DNA of 48,591 nucleotides from Candidatus Buchananbacteria bacterium. GTDB taxonomy: Bacteria; Patescibacteriota; Patescibacteriia; 2-01-FULL-39-33. Below, piece after piece: positions 27,901-36,700 of the stretch. The translations under genes were made by a program, and so were the position numbers. The DNA lies in contig CAISTG010000024.1 of the NCBI GenBank assembly GCA_903888345.1, positions 1-48,591 of the forward strand. The letters are read 5' to 3'. Below the pieces are notes generated by a model, which worked only from the letters and a program-made list of their open reading frames with translations, made no database searches and had not been told where the DNA came from. Every line of letters starts with the position of its first letter. Position 1 is the stretch's first letter.

Positions 27901-30900
27901 TGGTGGGCCATATATGACATTCTATAACAATACAGCCGTGAGAGGATTTGTGGGTGTTCCATATCAAATATTTGGTAGCTCTGGAGTATCTGATGGACTT
28001 GGAATACGAGCGAATAATATTCAATTTGGTCATGGATTAGGATTAATAGATATGACAATTAATTCTAGTGGTTATATTGGTATCGGCACCACCACTCCAG
28101 ATGCCAACTTGGGCATCTTTGGTGCAACCAGCACTTTGTTGCGTGTCGCAACCTCAACTAACCAAAATATTTTTGTGATTAACGGTAGTGGCAATGTAAA
28201 TATGTCTGGCGCACTGTCAATAGGCACAACCTCGGTCGCTTCAATGTTAAACATTCAGTCTGCGGTCGGTGTTTCTCCATTTAGTATCACGTCTTCAACT
28301 GGTTCGTCGACGCTGTATGTCGCACCTAATGGATTTGTCGGAATCGGGTCAACCAACCCCTTAAGTCGTTTGACTGTTGGTCCGACGCCTGGATTGAGCA
28401 CCAAACTTTTGACAGTTTCTGATATGGCTACACCATACTCCAAGGCCTTGGCCAATGGTATTGCTTTGTCATTATCTGGTGGCGGTGGCATCTATATGAA
28501 TTCTGGCGGTTCTGGTGGTGTTGATGGTAAATATGAAGTTTATGCCGGAGCCTTAGGCATTGGTACGATGTCTACTCATCCAATACAATTTTTCACTAGC
28601 GATGCCGTAAGAATGTTTATTAGCACTGCTGGTTTGGTTGGTGTTGGCACTCAATCGCCAATTTACAAATTAGACGTAAAGGGAACCGCAGCCGCTGATG
28701 GTGTTCGCTCTGATATCGGTTTTGATATTTATCCAGTACCAGATCCAGCAACTTTGACTGGCGCGGTTGGTGCTGGTGGAACGGTTGATGATGGCGCGCA
28801 TTGGTATGGTGTCACCTATATTACTGCTCTCGGTGAGACTCATGTTAAATATACAACTGCTCAAATTACGACTGGCGCAGGCAACAATACTGTCACTTTA
28901 ACCCTGCCAGTTTCTACTGACCCTCGTGTTACCGGCAGAAAGATTTATCGTACCAAGGTGAGTGGCAATCAATACGAAGAATACTATTTGGCAACTGTCG
29001 CTAGTACGACTCAAACAACATATGTCGATACAAACAGTGATGCTTCACTTGCTGGTTTACCTGGCGTTGTATATTTCAAACCTAACACGACTTCAAAACA
29101 ACTTACTGTTAGTGGTAGCACAGTAATGATGGCTGATGATCGAGCAACGTACTTTGGTGTTGGTGCTGGAGCTAACGTGACTACTGGAGGTCGCAATACT
29201 TTCTTTGGTAGAACGGCTGGTTATATGGTGGCCTCAGGAACTGATAATCAATTCTTTGGTTACAGTGCTGGCTATAATACGAACTCTGGATCCGCCAATG
29301 TATCCTTGGGTTATCAGGCGCTATATTCTAACACCACTGGTGGCAGTAATATCGCCATTGGTCAGAATGCAAGCTTATATAATGTGACCGGATCTTCTAA
29401 TGTGGCTATTGGTGCCCAGGCATTGTTCGGAGTTAGTGGTTATAGTACTTGGAATAATATAGCCATCGGAACGGGATCCGCCGCTTCTCATGCTGCTGGC
29501 GATCAAAATGTGTTCTTAGGTACAAATGCTGGCAGATATTTGAATGATGGTGTTACGGTCTTGGCCTCAACTTCAAACTCAATCTATTTGGGTTATAACG
29601 CGAAGGGATTAAGTAATAGCGATAACAATAGTATCGTTATCGGCTATAACGCCAATGGTATTGGAGCAAATTCGGTGGTGTTGGGTAATGATAGTATTAC
29701 CACAACAACATTAAAGGGTTTTGTTGGAATTGGTACTGTGAGTCCGTTAAATAAATTAGATGTTTGGGGTGGCGCTGTGGCTATTCAACCAGCAGGCTAT
29801 GATTCTCCAGTTTGGAAATTAAATCGTTTTGATGGCGCCGCGATGTTTGAGTGGGATATGTCTGGTGGTACTAACGGTGATTTACAATTGTTCCGTGGCG
29901 ATCCTTGGGGGTTGCAGACCGCCATGTATGTCAACCGCACTTCTGGCAACATTGGTTTTGGCTCAAGCTCGCCGTCAGCAGTATTAACCGTCAAGGGATA
30001 TTTCCGTAATAATAGTGATTTATTAGACGTAGCTTCTTCGTCTGGAGTAAGTGCTTTAAGAATTACATCTGCTGGCAACGTCGGCATTGGCACTACCACC
30101 CCTCTTGCCAAATTACATGTATCTGGTGGAAATGGGACGGCTATTTTGATGGATAATAATAAATATCTTTCGGGTTTGTCTACGACTGGAGCAGTAATGG
30201 GTGTGTTGGGCATTGGACCAAATAATGCAGTGCGAATTGGTGGTTTCGACCCAGGTAACGGAAGTGCCAGTGCCGCCACCAACTTTAATGCCTCTTCAAT
30301 TAATGTGATGACTTTAACCTCTGCTGGTGTCGTGATCCAACCAAGTGGAGTTCAAACCGGCGCCACGAATCCATTTGAAATTTATCCAACTTCCGGCTCA
30401 TTTATCGTTAATTCCACCGGTTATGTTGGCATTGGTACAACAACTCCAGCACTTAAACTTCATATTTATGGTTCTGCTGACGCTGCTATTGCCGTCCAAG
30501 ATTCTCGTGCAGGTGGTAAGTTTGCGACCTTGGGAGCAGGAACAGCTGGAACAGGTTTTCAATTTGATAAGTCGGGATATTTCACAATATATGGGGCGAA
30601 TACTCTTACAGATAGTGGGGCAAGTGCCACCAATTACCTCAAAGTTTATGGTTCGACCGGAAATATTTTGATCGGAAATAATTCTTACAACACTGCCGAC
30701 TCAAATTTTAAAATGAATATTACTGATGCCGGTAGCAATGGATATTTGGCAATCTCTAGTAGTACAGCGGGAAATATTTTAGTAGTTAATTCGCTGGGCA
30801 ATGTGGGCATCGGAACCAGCAGTCCGTCAGAATTATTAAACGCTTACTCTGGGACAGGGTCTGCAAAAATATTATTACAAGCGCCCAATGGATCAGCGCT

Positions 30901-33484
30901 CGTAAGACTACAAGGCGTTTTGAGTTCTGATTGGCAATTCGGAACCGAAGTGGCTACCGGTGATTTCTTAATTCGCGATCAAGCAGGTTTGGCAAATCCG
31001 TTCTATATTCAAAAAGGTGCACCGGCCAATAGTTTCTATATAAAAAATAATGGCAATGTTGGTATCGGTATCGCCAACCCGGCACAATTATTAGATGTGG
31101 AAGGTAGAATCAGGGCTAATGCCATTGAAATGGGTTCTAATAATAGTTATCTGGGCTATTTGGACCAGGGCGGATTGGTGTTTAACACATCGATTGCCAG
31201 CAGTATTTACAATGCGTACACTGGCGCAAATCTATTCTTGGCTAGCAATAATGGTAATGTGATCTTAGGAATGCGGGATGATGGCTTGGCTTCATATAAT
31301 GGCAAAGTTGCGATTGGCACGAGTAGCCCGTGGGCCAAATTATCCGTTCAAAATACTTTCGGATCTAACTTGCCGTTACTTGATATTGCTACCACCACTT
31401 CCGCCTCTAATTCAACTTCCTCAATCTTCTATGTTGGTGCTAATGGTAATGTCGGTATTGGTACGTCTAGTCCAGGGTATACATTTGAAGTAGCTGGCTC
31501 AATGTATGTAAACGACTCAGGAGGTTTTGGAATTGGTAGTGCATCTTTTGCTGGAAAAAATAGATTATTTACAAATGGTGGCGAGTTACGTTATCTAACG
31601 ACCGGAAATGGGTACGGAAATATTCAAGTCGGAGGAGCGATATTTAATGGGAATGTCGGCATTGGCACCACCACTCAACAAGCCACCTTAACAGTGCAGG
31701 GCAGCACTAGCGCTATGGCTCTTAATGTCGCTTCTTCTACTGGCTTATCAATGTTATCGGTTGCGACTAATGGCTATATCGGAATGGGGACAATCAACCC
31801 ACTTGGTGCGATTGATGTTTACTCGGCTAGTAGTAGTTATTACTTTGGTCGTGGAGCTACTGATGGTCAAACACCAGAGTTAAGAATCTATGGCGATCCA
31901 CTGACTTATTCGACCTTGAGGTATGGGTCAATGTATATTGATCCGTATGGAAAATTAGCTTTTGGTGGAACTGCTTACGGCACCTTATTTAAAACAAGAT
32001 TAGAAACTGATGCTGGATTAGCACTGCCAAGTAGTGGACGATATATCTTGAATCACTCTGAATATCAAACGCATGGCTTTGCTTCAGGGTATTCGATGTA
32101 TCTACAGTTAGGGAGTTTTGATGGCGTAACTTATGGTCAGTCCTCCGAGTTGATTATCGGTAAGACTAATACCTATAATCATCAGACTCCTTACACCACT
32201 AATCCAACACTATATATTTTCTCCTCTTCAACTAGTGTTGATCAATATTTAAAATTTGAACATACGACTGATCGGGGTTCGATCACTTCAGGTAAGAATT
32301 GGATTGATTTTGGTAGTTCAATGTTAACGACTAATGGCGCAATCGGTATCGGCACAACCACTCCTTCCGCTAGATTACAAATTGCCGGTATTGCCGGTGC
32401 CACTGACCTCCTTGCGATTACATCCTCAACGAATTCACGAATGCTGACCTTAAGCAGTGATGGCAACCTAACAATTAATGCACTCAATGTTAATGGAGCA
32501 GTTTACTCTAATAATGGCGTGCTAACCAACGTTAATCCATCATCAGAAAATTACAAGAATAGTATTGCTGAAACTAACTTGAATACTGAGGCACTCTTAG
32601 GCTTAAAGGTTAAATCTTACAACTGGAATAACAATGGACAAGCCGACTTTGGCTTAATTGCCGAAGATGTGAAATCGGCACTGCCAGAACTATACATGGA
32701 AAGCAATGGTACCAAGGGTTATCGATCAGATCATTTGCCATTCTATCTATTACAAATCGCCCAAAAGCAAAATCAAGAACTGAAAGTATTATCACAACAA
32801 ATTTCCAGCTTCAATTCATCGACACCACTGGCTGTAACTGATAGCTCCAACAACAACTTCTCGACTTTGTCAGTACAATCATCAGCAGTCTTCTACGGAA
32901 CGATTACGGTTAAGGGTGTTGCAGGATTTGAGTCCAAAGTTGTGTTTAAGAATGAGGTTGAATTCCAAGATCACATTACAGTTGATAGTGACACTGCTGG
33001 AGGAACGATAATTACTGTTGGTGCCACGAGTACTATTGTCAGTTTCAATCGTCCATACAATTCTATTCCGCGCATCAGTGTCAACTTGTTGAGTAGCGGT
33101 ACTCCAGCCTTTGTTCCGTATTTGATTGCTGATAAGACGACTTCCAGTTTCAGTATTATTTTGAACGGCCCAGCACCAACCGATCTCTATTTCGACTGGA
33201 TGGCGCTGGCAGTCAGAGGACAGGTGGCTGGTGTTTCAGAAACTAGAATTCCTGGTTGCATGGATAGTAATGCGACAAATTATAATGCGCAGGCGACTCA
33301 ATCAGATAATAGTTGTACTTATGCGACAAGCACTGAAACAATAGTCATCCCGATTATTACTGAAACTGTGGTAGAAACACCTCCACCAACTGAGCCAGTT
33401 GTTGATACTCTGGTTGTTCCTGAAACGCCTCCAGCAGAAGTTACGCCAGTGGTAGAACCAGTGATTCCCGTTGTAGAGCCTTGA
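21902..33484 (+). CDS. Giant surface fibre/adhesin 2 (FN3-like and head-like inserts, S74 chaperone domain)
   Basis: A 3860-aa paralogue of giant 1. The signal peptide or anchor starts MKRIKLQLNR and has a hydrophobic core to MTPVQAQA (cleavage predicted near 41). The N-terminal region matches giants 1 and 3. The stalk has about 30 GIG repeats by hand count (about 40 with degenerate ones). In the middle it carries a fibronectin-III-like unit (about 2276-2388; WYGVTYITALGETHV, GRKIYRTKV) followed by head-like units (about 2416-2605; NTTGGSNIAIG, VTGSSNVAIGAQAL). The C-terminus has the S74 domain from Ser3547, the lectin-like domain, GCMDSNATNY...NSCTY from 3785 and a Pro/Glu/Val tail. From the S74 domain on it is almost identical to giant 1. 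Ends with TGA, against TGA recoding in this organism. Confidence 0.93.
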   Translation: MKRIKLQLNRPNIKPMAQIGGLLVVLILSTFVWMTPVQAQAPATNFSNVITNSVNQIGSWFNDLSQDIRNIFVPKSATVYIPYPVFQYQPATGTPGKMVVNSNVVNKKTTTVKAKTGSSNTASVTQPSTFITNNYFSTNNVGLNGYGDNILGGTLSFASGTIIDFSNTHVFNWPHTYGGGGSITNVTNNYTSAETDPWFMLASSSLSYLKVESDPLWSLASTTLTVANFATSSISQWVNDAGYLTSIGAETDPVFMSASSSLPYLKVESDPYFMAASTSLAYLKVETDPYWSAVSTTVPYLASQNTFTATNTIANLIVNGKIGIGTVNPEQNLQVVGNIYATGDLMLYPGAKIAFDKYDTNRSSIRTSGVATADMLFQTNGGSRMYISNTGYVGIGTTTPNANLNIFGTTNTLLRVATSSNQNIFIIDSNGNVGINELSPTAKLDIANALNNVPTATNQSLMFSRDDGVPYYGMMLDSSSRLKFTARAGSDWITALSMDQFTNIGIGTTTSAVSSRLTVQALPGASAFSVASSTGASLLYIAANGNVGIGTNNPDADKTLTVIGQGRFSSSLTVNANFSSGGYVAAGTDLYVARNSYLTGLVGIGTSTPVYNLDVFANANTQKGISVTNASTGTSAQARVDLYNNLGSVQSGNGASLFLTSSNYSPSSYANALGFWNYQNGPVIIAANNTEAMRVTATGNVGIGTSNPSGKFEVFDSNDVGMSSSAFKVDTVNHVIYLGRLSTTVGSSDDIIMQNRVGTKIMEFRNSNGIVNIGEQGSSGNTAPINFYLSGNVKATILQNGNFGIGTSSPSATLHVNGQLNTEGNVNLLPTGAAGSSVGIYFNQSRSSLSYDGVLNGTNLNIGTRLFDINASSISRLRIDATGNIGIGTTTPNAKLVVQGTSTTPLLSINTSSTGSALFVDASGNVGVGTAVPAYPLDVNGNTRIWGVLTLLNGTSYGIIAGNAKLNLYDNAGNASYQNTYPGWGFGVGNISPTYTLDVKGNGAVGGMFNVASSTGVSALMVSNSGYVGIGTSTPSSPLHVYDIRSGGGLVSLRTQGTVTGQNWSGAIAAGGQNVAFLMGEYNGMAWLGANNPNLSSWSDFYINPDGTKKLYLGSKGGYSGGVAMTVDNSTGNVGIGTTTPADKLTIDGGSANLRFSGSGTHNIQSTAGLIIINNLNQLTFNNGNYIKQNYPVDFANTFFGGTSSNLPIMTWSDTGLVGINSTTPTSNLSVKATAGINPLNVTSSTNSSMLMVASNGRVGINTTAPVAGFDLTVGSNDYIRMFDSFTNGTNSTGNVLVVKSSNNSAPLLTLTGTGNADLMNLYSSSSVRVLTVSNSGYMGIGTTTLSSTVNIQAASGMSALNVASSSGSTMLTVASNGNVGIGVSNPNYKLAVNGSLVAGNSSDGLYVNPGTYGVNLTGLDILGNAFNGVGISTRVADNPDFYVATTGNVGIGTTTPNSTLHIVAQGGVVPFTVASSSGMAMVAINKTGTMIIGSTYANSANYYSYGDGFLLMQSNIGFIGTTAHYLQNVSNSDVGIKIWNGSTDVIPMTAHSSGNVEFMAGNIGIGTSSPQTKLDVWGNMQVGTAATPSLFVDSATGYVGIGTNGGSATYKLDVSGNLRTQGYLYNSTKTLSPIFAEGSGERNGMWLSFPNSTTELRASDGTSTARIRLDGATGNVGIGTTTPNAKLSVDGNAFIGGSLTTTGNLTIPAWGGANSAPSLVIGSDPTYGLLRVNGNASVAVIAASTIAAQFTNVGIQAAGYGIQNYTNPRLGGLNLTNGSVAWGPSTSMDVNISRIATNTIAVGTAADQSTGGTLIVGSIGIGTSTPSQLLTVGNNNQFTVTAGGTVNIANGTSYNIGGYTIYGNVGGAAYVPTVYSYGNFQTTNTGYYGFSADATAYHSADAGISRGGSGKLYIGNGTVGDYTGAMIAGSIGIGTSTPQATLTVQSSSSAMVISVVSSSGTSLFTVLQNGNVGIGTASPETNLEVSGNASVFNLRGTATGGPYMTFYNNTAVRGFVGVPYQIFGSSGVSDGLGIRANNIQFGHGLGLIDMTINSSGYIGIGTTTPDANLGIFGATSTLLRVATSTNQNIFVINGSGNVNMSGALSIGTTSVASMLNIQSAVGVSPFSITSSTGSSTLYVAPNGFVGIGSTNPLSRLTVGPTPGLSTKLLTVSDMATPYSKALANGIALSLSGGGGIYMNSGGSGGVDGKYEVYAGALGIGTMSTHPIQFFTSDAVRMFISTAGLVGVGTQSPIYKLDVKGTAAADGVRSDIGFDIYPVPDPATLTGAVGAGGTVDDGAHWYGVTYITALGETHVKYTTAQITTGAGNNTVTLTLPVSTDPRVTGRKIYRTKVSGNQYEEYYLATVASTTQTTYVDTNSDASLAGLPGVVYFKPNTTSKQLTVSGSTVMMADDRATYFGVGAGANVTTGGRNTFFGRTAGYMVASGTDNQFFGYSAGYNTNSGSANVSLGYQALYSNTTGGSNIAIGQNASLYNVTGSSNVAIGAQALFGVSGYSTWNNIAIGTGSAASHAAGDQNVFLGTNAGRYLNDGVTVLASTSNSIYLGYNAKGLSNSDNNSIVIGYNANGIGANSVVLGNDSITTTTLKGFVGIGTVSPLNKLDVWGGAVAIQPAGYDSPVWKLNRFDGAAMFEWDMSGGTNGDLQLFRGDPWGLQTAMYVNRTSGNIGFGSSSPSAVLTVKGYFRNNSDLLDVASSSGVSALRITSAGNVGIGTTTPLAKLHVSGGNGTAILMDNNKYLSGLSTTGAVMGVLGIGPNNAVRIGGFDPGNGSASAATNFNASSINVMTLTSAGVVIQPSGVQTGATNPFEIYPTSGSFIVNSTGYVGIGTTTPALKLHIYGSADAAIAVQDSRAGGKFATLGAGTAGTGFQFDKSGYFTIYGANTLTDSGASATNYLKVYGSTGNILIGNNSYNTADSNFKMNITDAGSNGYLAISSSTAGNILVVNSLGNVGIGTSSPSELLNAYSGTGSAKILLQAPNGSALVRLQGVLSSDWQFGTEVATGDFLIRDQAGLANPFYIQKGAPANSFYIKNNGNVGIGIANPAQLLDVEGRIRANAIEMGSNNSYLGYLDQGGLVFNTSIASSIYNAYTGANLFLASNNGNVILGMRDDGLASYNGKVAIGTSSPWAKLSVQNTFGSNLPLLDIATTTSASNSTSSIFYVGANGNVGIGTSSPGYTFEVAGSMYVNDSGGFGIGSASFAGKNRLFTNGGELRYLTTGNGYGNIQVGGAIFNGNVGIGTTTQQATLTVQGSTSAMALNVASSTGLSMLSVATNGYIGMGTINPLGAIDVYSASSSYYFGRGATDGQTPELRIYGDPLTYSTLRYGSMYIDPYGKLAFGGTAYGTLFKTRLETDAGLALPSSGRYILNHSEYQTHGFASGYSMYLQLGSFDGVTYGQSSELIIGKTNTYNHQTPYTTNPTLYIFSSSTSVDQYLKFEHTTDRGSITSGKNWIDFGSSMLTTNGAIGIGTTTPSARLQIAGIAGATDLLAITSSTNSRMLTLSSDGNLTINALNVNGAVYSNNGVLTNVNPSSENYKNSIAETNLNTEALLGLKVKSYNWNNNGQADFGLIAEDVKSALPELYMESNGTKGYRSDHLPFYLLQIAQKQNQELKVLSQQISSFNSSTPLAVTDSSNNNFSTLSVQSSAVFYGTITVKGVAGFESKVVFKNEVEFQDHITVDSDTAGGTIITVGATSTIVSFNRPYNSIPRISVNLLSSGTPAFVPYLIADKTTSSFSIILNGPAPTDLYFDWMALAVRGQVAGVSETRIPGCMDSNATNYNAQATQSDNSCTYATSTETIVIPIITETVVETPPPTEPVVDTLVVPETPPAEVTPVVEPVIPVVEP
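28730..29065 (+). other. Fibronectin-III-like module in giant protein 2
   Basis: The unit reads YGVTYITALGETHV, then alternating-strand sequence, GRKIYRTKVSGNQYEEYYL and a TTYVDTNSD end. This Y-x-VTY...GET...R-x-IYRT pattern is common in phage tail and carbohydrate-binding surface proteins. A clear homologue sits at the same place, just before the head-like segment, in giant 3 but not in giant 1. Confidence 0.65.
29149..29715 (+). other. Head-like beta-roll segment in giant protein 2
   Basis: Units such as GGRNTFFGRTAGY, SGSANVSLGYQALY, TGGSNIAIGQNASL and TGSSNVAIGAQALF repeat about every 20-25 residues. They match the YadA-type head consensus N-x-A-x-G-x-x-A better than the corresponding stretch in giant 1. 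Confidence 0.65.
32537..32826 (+). other. S74 intramolecular-chaperone domain of giant protein 2
   Basis: SSENYKNSIAETNLNTEALL, FGLIAEDVKSALPEL and YLLQIAQKQNQELK are shared almost exactly with giant 1. Candidate catalytic residues are Ser3547 and Lys3552. Confidence 0.8.
33254..33322 (+). other. Disulfide-type GC-x-D module of giant protein 2
   Basis: GCMDSNATNYNAQATQSDN followed by SCTY, homologous to the module in giant 1 but with several substitutions; followed by a tail rich in Pro, Glu, Val and Thr. Confidence 0.65.
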
Positions 33485-33491
33485 GTGAAAT

Positions 33492-33515
33492 CCCCCTCCT
33501 TTTATAAGGAGGGGG
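33492..33515. repeat. C/G-rich hairpin after giant gene 2
   Basis: Identical in stem and TTAT loop to the hairpin after giant gene 1 (arms 33492-33501 and 33506-33515), seven bases after the stop. No T-run follows. Confidence 0.75.
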
Positions 33516-33541
33516 AGGAAGGGGAGGGACTAACTTTCGCA

Positions 33542-33694
33542 CGTCATTCCTACTCTCTCAGACGTCATTCCGGGCTTGACCCGGAATCTAGACTCAGAAT
33601 GCAGGGCTCAGATTCCGGGTCAAGCCCGGAATGACACAAATAGCGCCCGGAATGACACAGGGGCGCCCAGTGACAGAGGCGCCGGAATGACACT
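33542..33694. repeat. Dispersed palindromic repeat, copy 3, with fragment copies
   Basis: Arms 33564-33588 and 33611-33635 form a perfect 25-base inverted repeat. A partial left arm (GTCATTCCTACT, 33543) precedes it and partial right arms (CCGGAATGACAC) follow. The 247-base gap between giants 2 and 3 is nearly a copy of the gap between giants 1 and 2. Confidence 0.85.
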
Positions 33695-33731
33695 AAGAAA
33701 CATTTAATTAACCAATTGTTAGCAAATTAAG
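33693..33731 (+). promoter_or_regulatory. Conserved leader before giant gene 3
   Basis: Same leader as before giants 1 and 2, differing from that of giant 2 at one base (GTTAGC for GCTAGC). No Shine-Dalgarno or clear promoter. Confidence 0.5.
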
Positions 33732-36700
33732 ATGAAAAGAATCAAGCTACAATTAAATTGCCCTAACACCAAACCAATGGCACAAATTGGTGGGCTTTTA
33801 GTTGTCTTGATTTTATCCACCTTCGTTTGGATGACTCCAGTTCAGGCACAAGCACCAGCCACCAACTTCTCAAATGTAATTACCAATAGCGTCAATCAAA
33901 TTGGCAGTTGGTTTAATGATCTATCGCAAGACATCAAAAATATCTTTGCGCCAAAACCAGCCACCGTCTATATTCCTTACCCAGTCTTCCAATACCAACC
34001 AGCCACCGGCACTCCAGGCAAGATTGTGGTTAACAGTAATATCGTTAACAAGAAGACAACAACCGTAAAGGCGCAGACTAGTGGCAGCAACACAGCCAGT
34101 GTCACCCAACCATCAAATTTCATCACCAATAATTATTTCAGCACTAACAATGTTGGCTTGAATAGTTATGGCGATAATATCTTAGGTGGAACCTTAAGCT
34201 TCGCTAGTGGCACAATTATTGATTTCTCTAATACTCACGTCTTCAACTGGCCTCATACTTATGGTGGAGGAGGATCTATTACTAATGTCACTAACAATTA
34301 CACTTCAGCCGAAACTGATCCGTGGTTTATGTTAGCTTCATCATCACTATCATATTTGAAAGTAGAGGCAGATCCATTGTGGTCTCTGGCTTCTACAACT
34401 TTGACAGTTGCTAACTTTGCTACTTCTAGTATTTCTCAATGGACAAATGATGCTGGCTATTTGACCTCAGCGACACTAGGTGAGTCTGATCCATATTGGT
34501 CAGCGGTTTCCACAACCGTGCCATATTTAGCTAGCCAGAATACCTTTACAGCGACTAATACGATTGCCAATTTGATTGTTAGCAACAATATCACGATGGG
34601 GAGTTCTGCCGGCATCTTGAATTGGACTGCAGGCACTGGTGTTTTGAGGAGTTTAAATAGTATGGTGTTCCAAATGAACATTGGTGATACTGCTGGACGT
34701 CAGTTTAGTTGGTATACTGGGTCGGATAATACTTCCATTATGACTTTGTTAAACAACGGTAATTTGGGTATTGGCACCTCAACGCCGAGGTCCAGATTAG
34801 TCTTGGATGGTAATTCCAGCACCATTAGTGGTTTGGAAATTTCCAATTTGGGCACCGCTACTCGAGGTATTGATTTAAGCAACTCTGGTTTGAGCGGTAG
34901 TGGCGACTTCCCGTTGTATCTTGGCGCTAACACTTATTTCCGCGCTGATGATTTCTTGAAGGTGGGTAATATTTATTCATCTGTCATGTCAGCGCAAAGT
35001 TTGACCGCCACCGTCAGTAACCTGGCCCTAAACTCTTGGGCCAATGGTAATATTATTTTGACGCCAAATGGAAGTGGCAATACCATTATTGCGAATGGTA
35101 ACGTTGGTATTGGTACTACAACGCCGAATTATAAATTAGTTGTTCGTAATGCTAGTAGCACGGTCAATTTTATCGAAGGGAGCTCCGGAGTATCGGCTTA
35201 TCCAATAATTCAATTAGATAACAATGCTAGTGGCATTGGTAATGGCGGGGCTCTAAGGTTCTCGAAGAATGGGACCAATCTAGTGGGTATTGGAAGTGAT
35301 CTTGTAAATGATGGTAGTAGAAATTTCTGGGTTTACGATTATGTTTTAAATCAAACAAGATTATTGGTAGATGCTAATGGCAATCTCGGAATCGGAACGG
35401 CAACTCCAACTTCTAGAATCCATGGTAGCACAACCCTGGCTGCTTCCACTGGAAATGAGGTCGCCTATGAATTAGATTATAATGCCAATAAATCGGTGAG
35501 CGGTAATGACACGGGGTTGTTGATTAATCAAATTGATACTGCCAGCCCGGGTACGAGCAATATTCTTGACTTACAAAGAAATGGAATCAGTAGATTTAGA
35601 GTTAATAACGGCGGAGATTTGACGATGGCTGGCGGTATTTATGCCAATTCTTTTATGCCGACTAATGTTTCAGTTAATTGGATAGCACAGTTGCGTGATC
35701 CAAATTATCAATTCCAATTCCTTGATGTTAGCAGTTCACCGAAGTTGGTTATTAATAATAATGGCAATGTCGGCATTGGCACAGCAAATCCAAATGAAAT
35801 TTTGGAAGTCAATGGAAATATCCAAGCGAATTCTTACAAAATTTCTGGGGCTACAATTTTGAGTGGCAATTCCTCAGTGGCGCTCGGATCTGCTGGTGCC
35901 ACCGGTAATGTTAGTTTGAAAACCGTCGCCGGTACTGGGTTATATGTAACAAAATCAAGTGATAGCAGTTACAATTTGGTCGGTGTTAACACCACCTCAC
36001 CAACGGCAATCTTCACGATTCAAGCAACGAGTACCGTTGCCGCACTTAATATTGTTTCCTCCACTGGTGCTTCGATGTTTACAGTATTAGCCAATGGCAA
36101 CGTGGGAATTGGAACAAGCAGCCCAGTGCTTCCTTTAGCTGTCATCCAAGGCACCAATGGCCAATATGATGGTGTCACAGTTTATTCAAATGCGCTAGCA
36201 CCGCAGCGATATGGTGTCGGTTTTGGACTTGATTCTACTTCTGTCGGTGGAAATTGGTGGAGATTCTGGTCTTCTGGCAGTGCAGATAGTTTCGGAGCAG
36301 ACACTTTCCAGATTATCGACCAAACTCAATTAAGGGCTAGAATGGTTATTAATAGTAGTGGTGGTATCGGATTTGGTGGGAATATGATAAATAATTTATT
36401 TTCCGGCGCGAATATGGTTATTACTGGTGCAGGATCAGTAGGCATTGGCACCACTAGTCCTAGCCAATTATTACATGTGTATAAGGCTGGAGCAATTGCA
36501 AGATTACTAGTCGAGTCGACATCAAATTCGGCTGGATTGATATTGCAATCAGCCGGAACCAATGGCGGCGTCTATTATAATCGCCTAACCACTAATGGCT
36601 TAGAGTTTGATGCAAATGGTGCTACAAAAATGGTAATCGATGGTAATGGCTATATTGGAATCGGTACTTCAACCCCAAACAATACTCTAACGGTTAATGG

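Noticed and set aside
33482-33484. Possible TGA recoding as in Gracilibacteria
   Set aside because: Three giant ORFs of thousands of codons have no internal TGA, and the TGA of giant 2 is followed within a few bases by the same hairpin that follows the TAG of giant 1, so it is a true stop.
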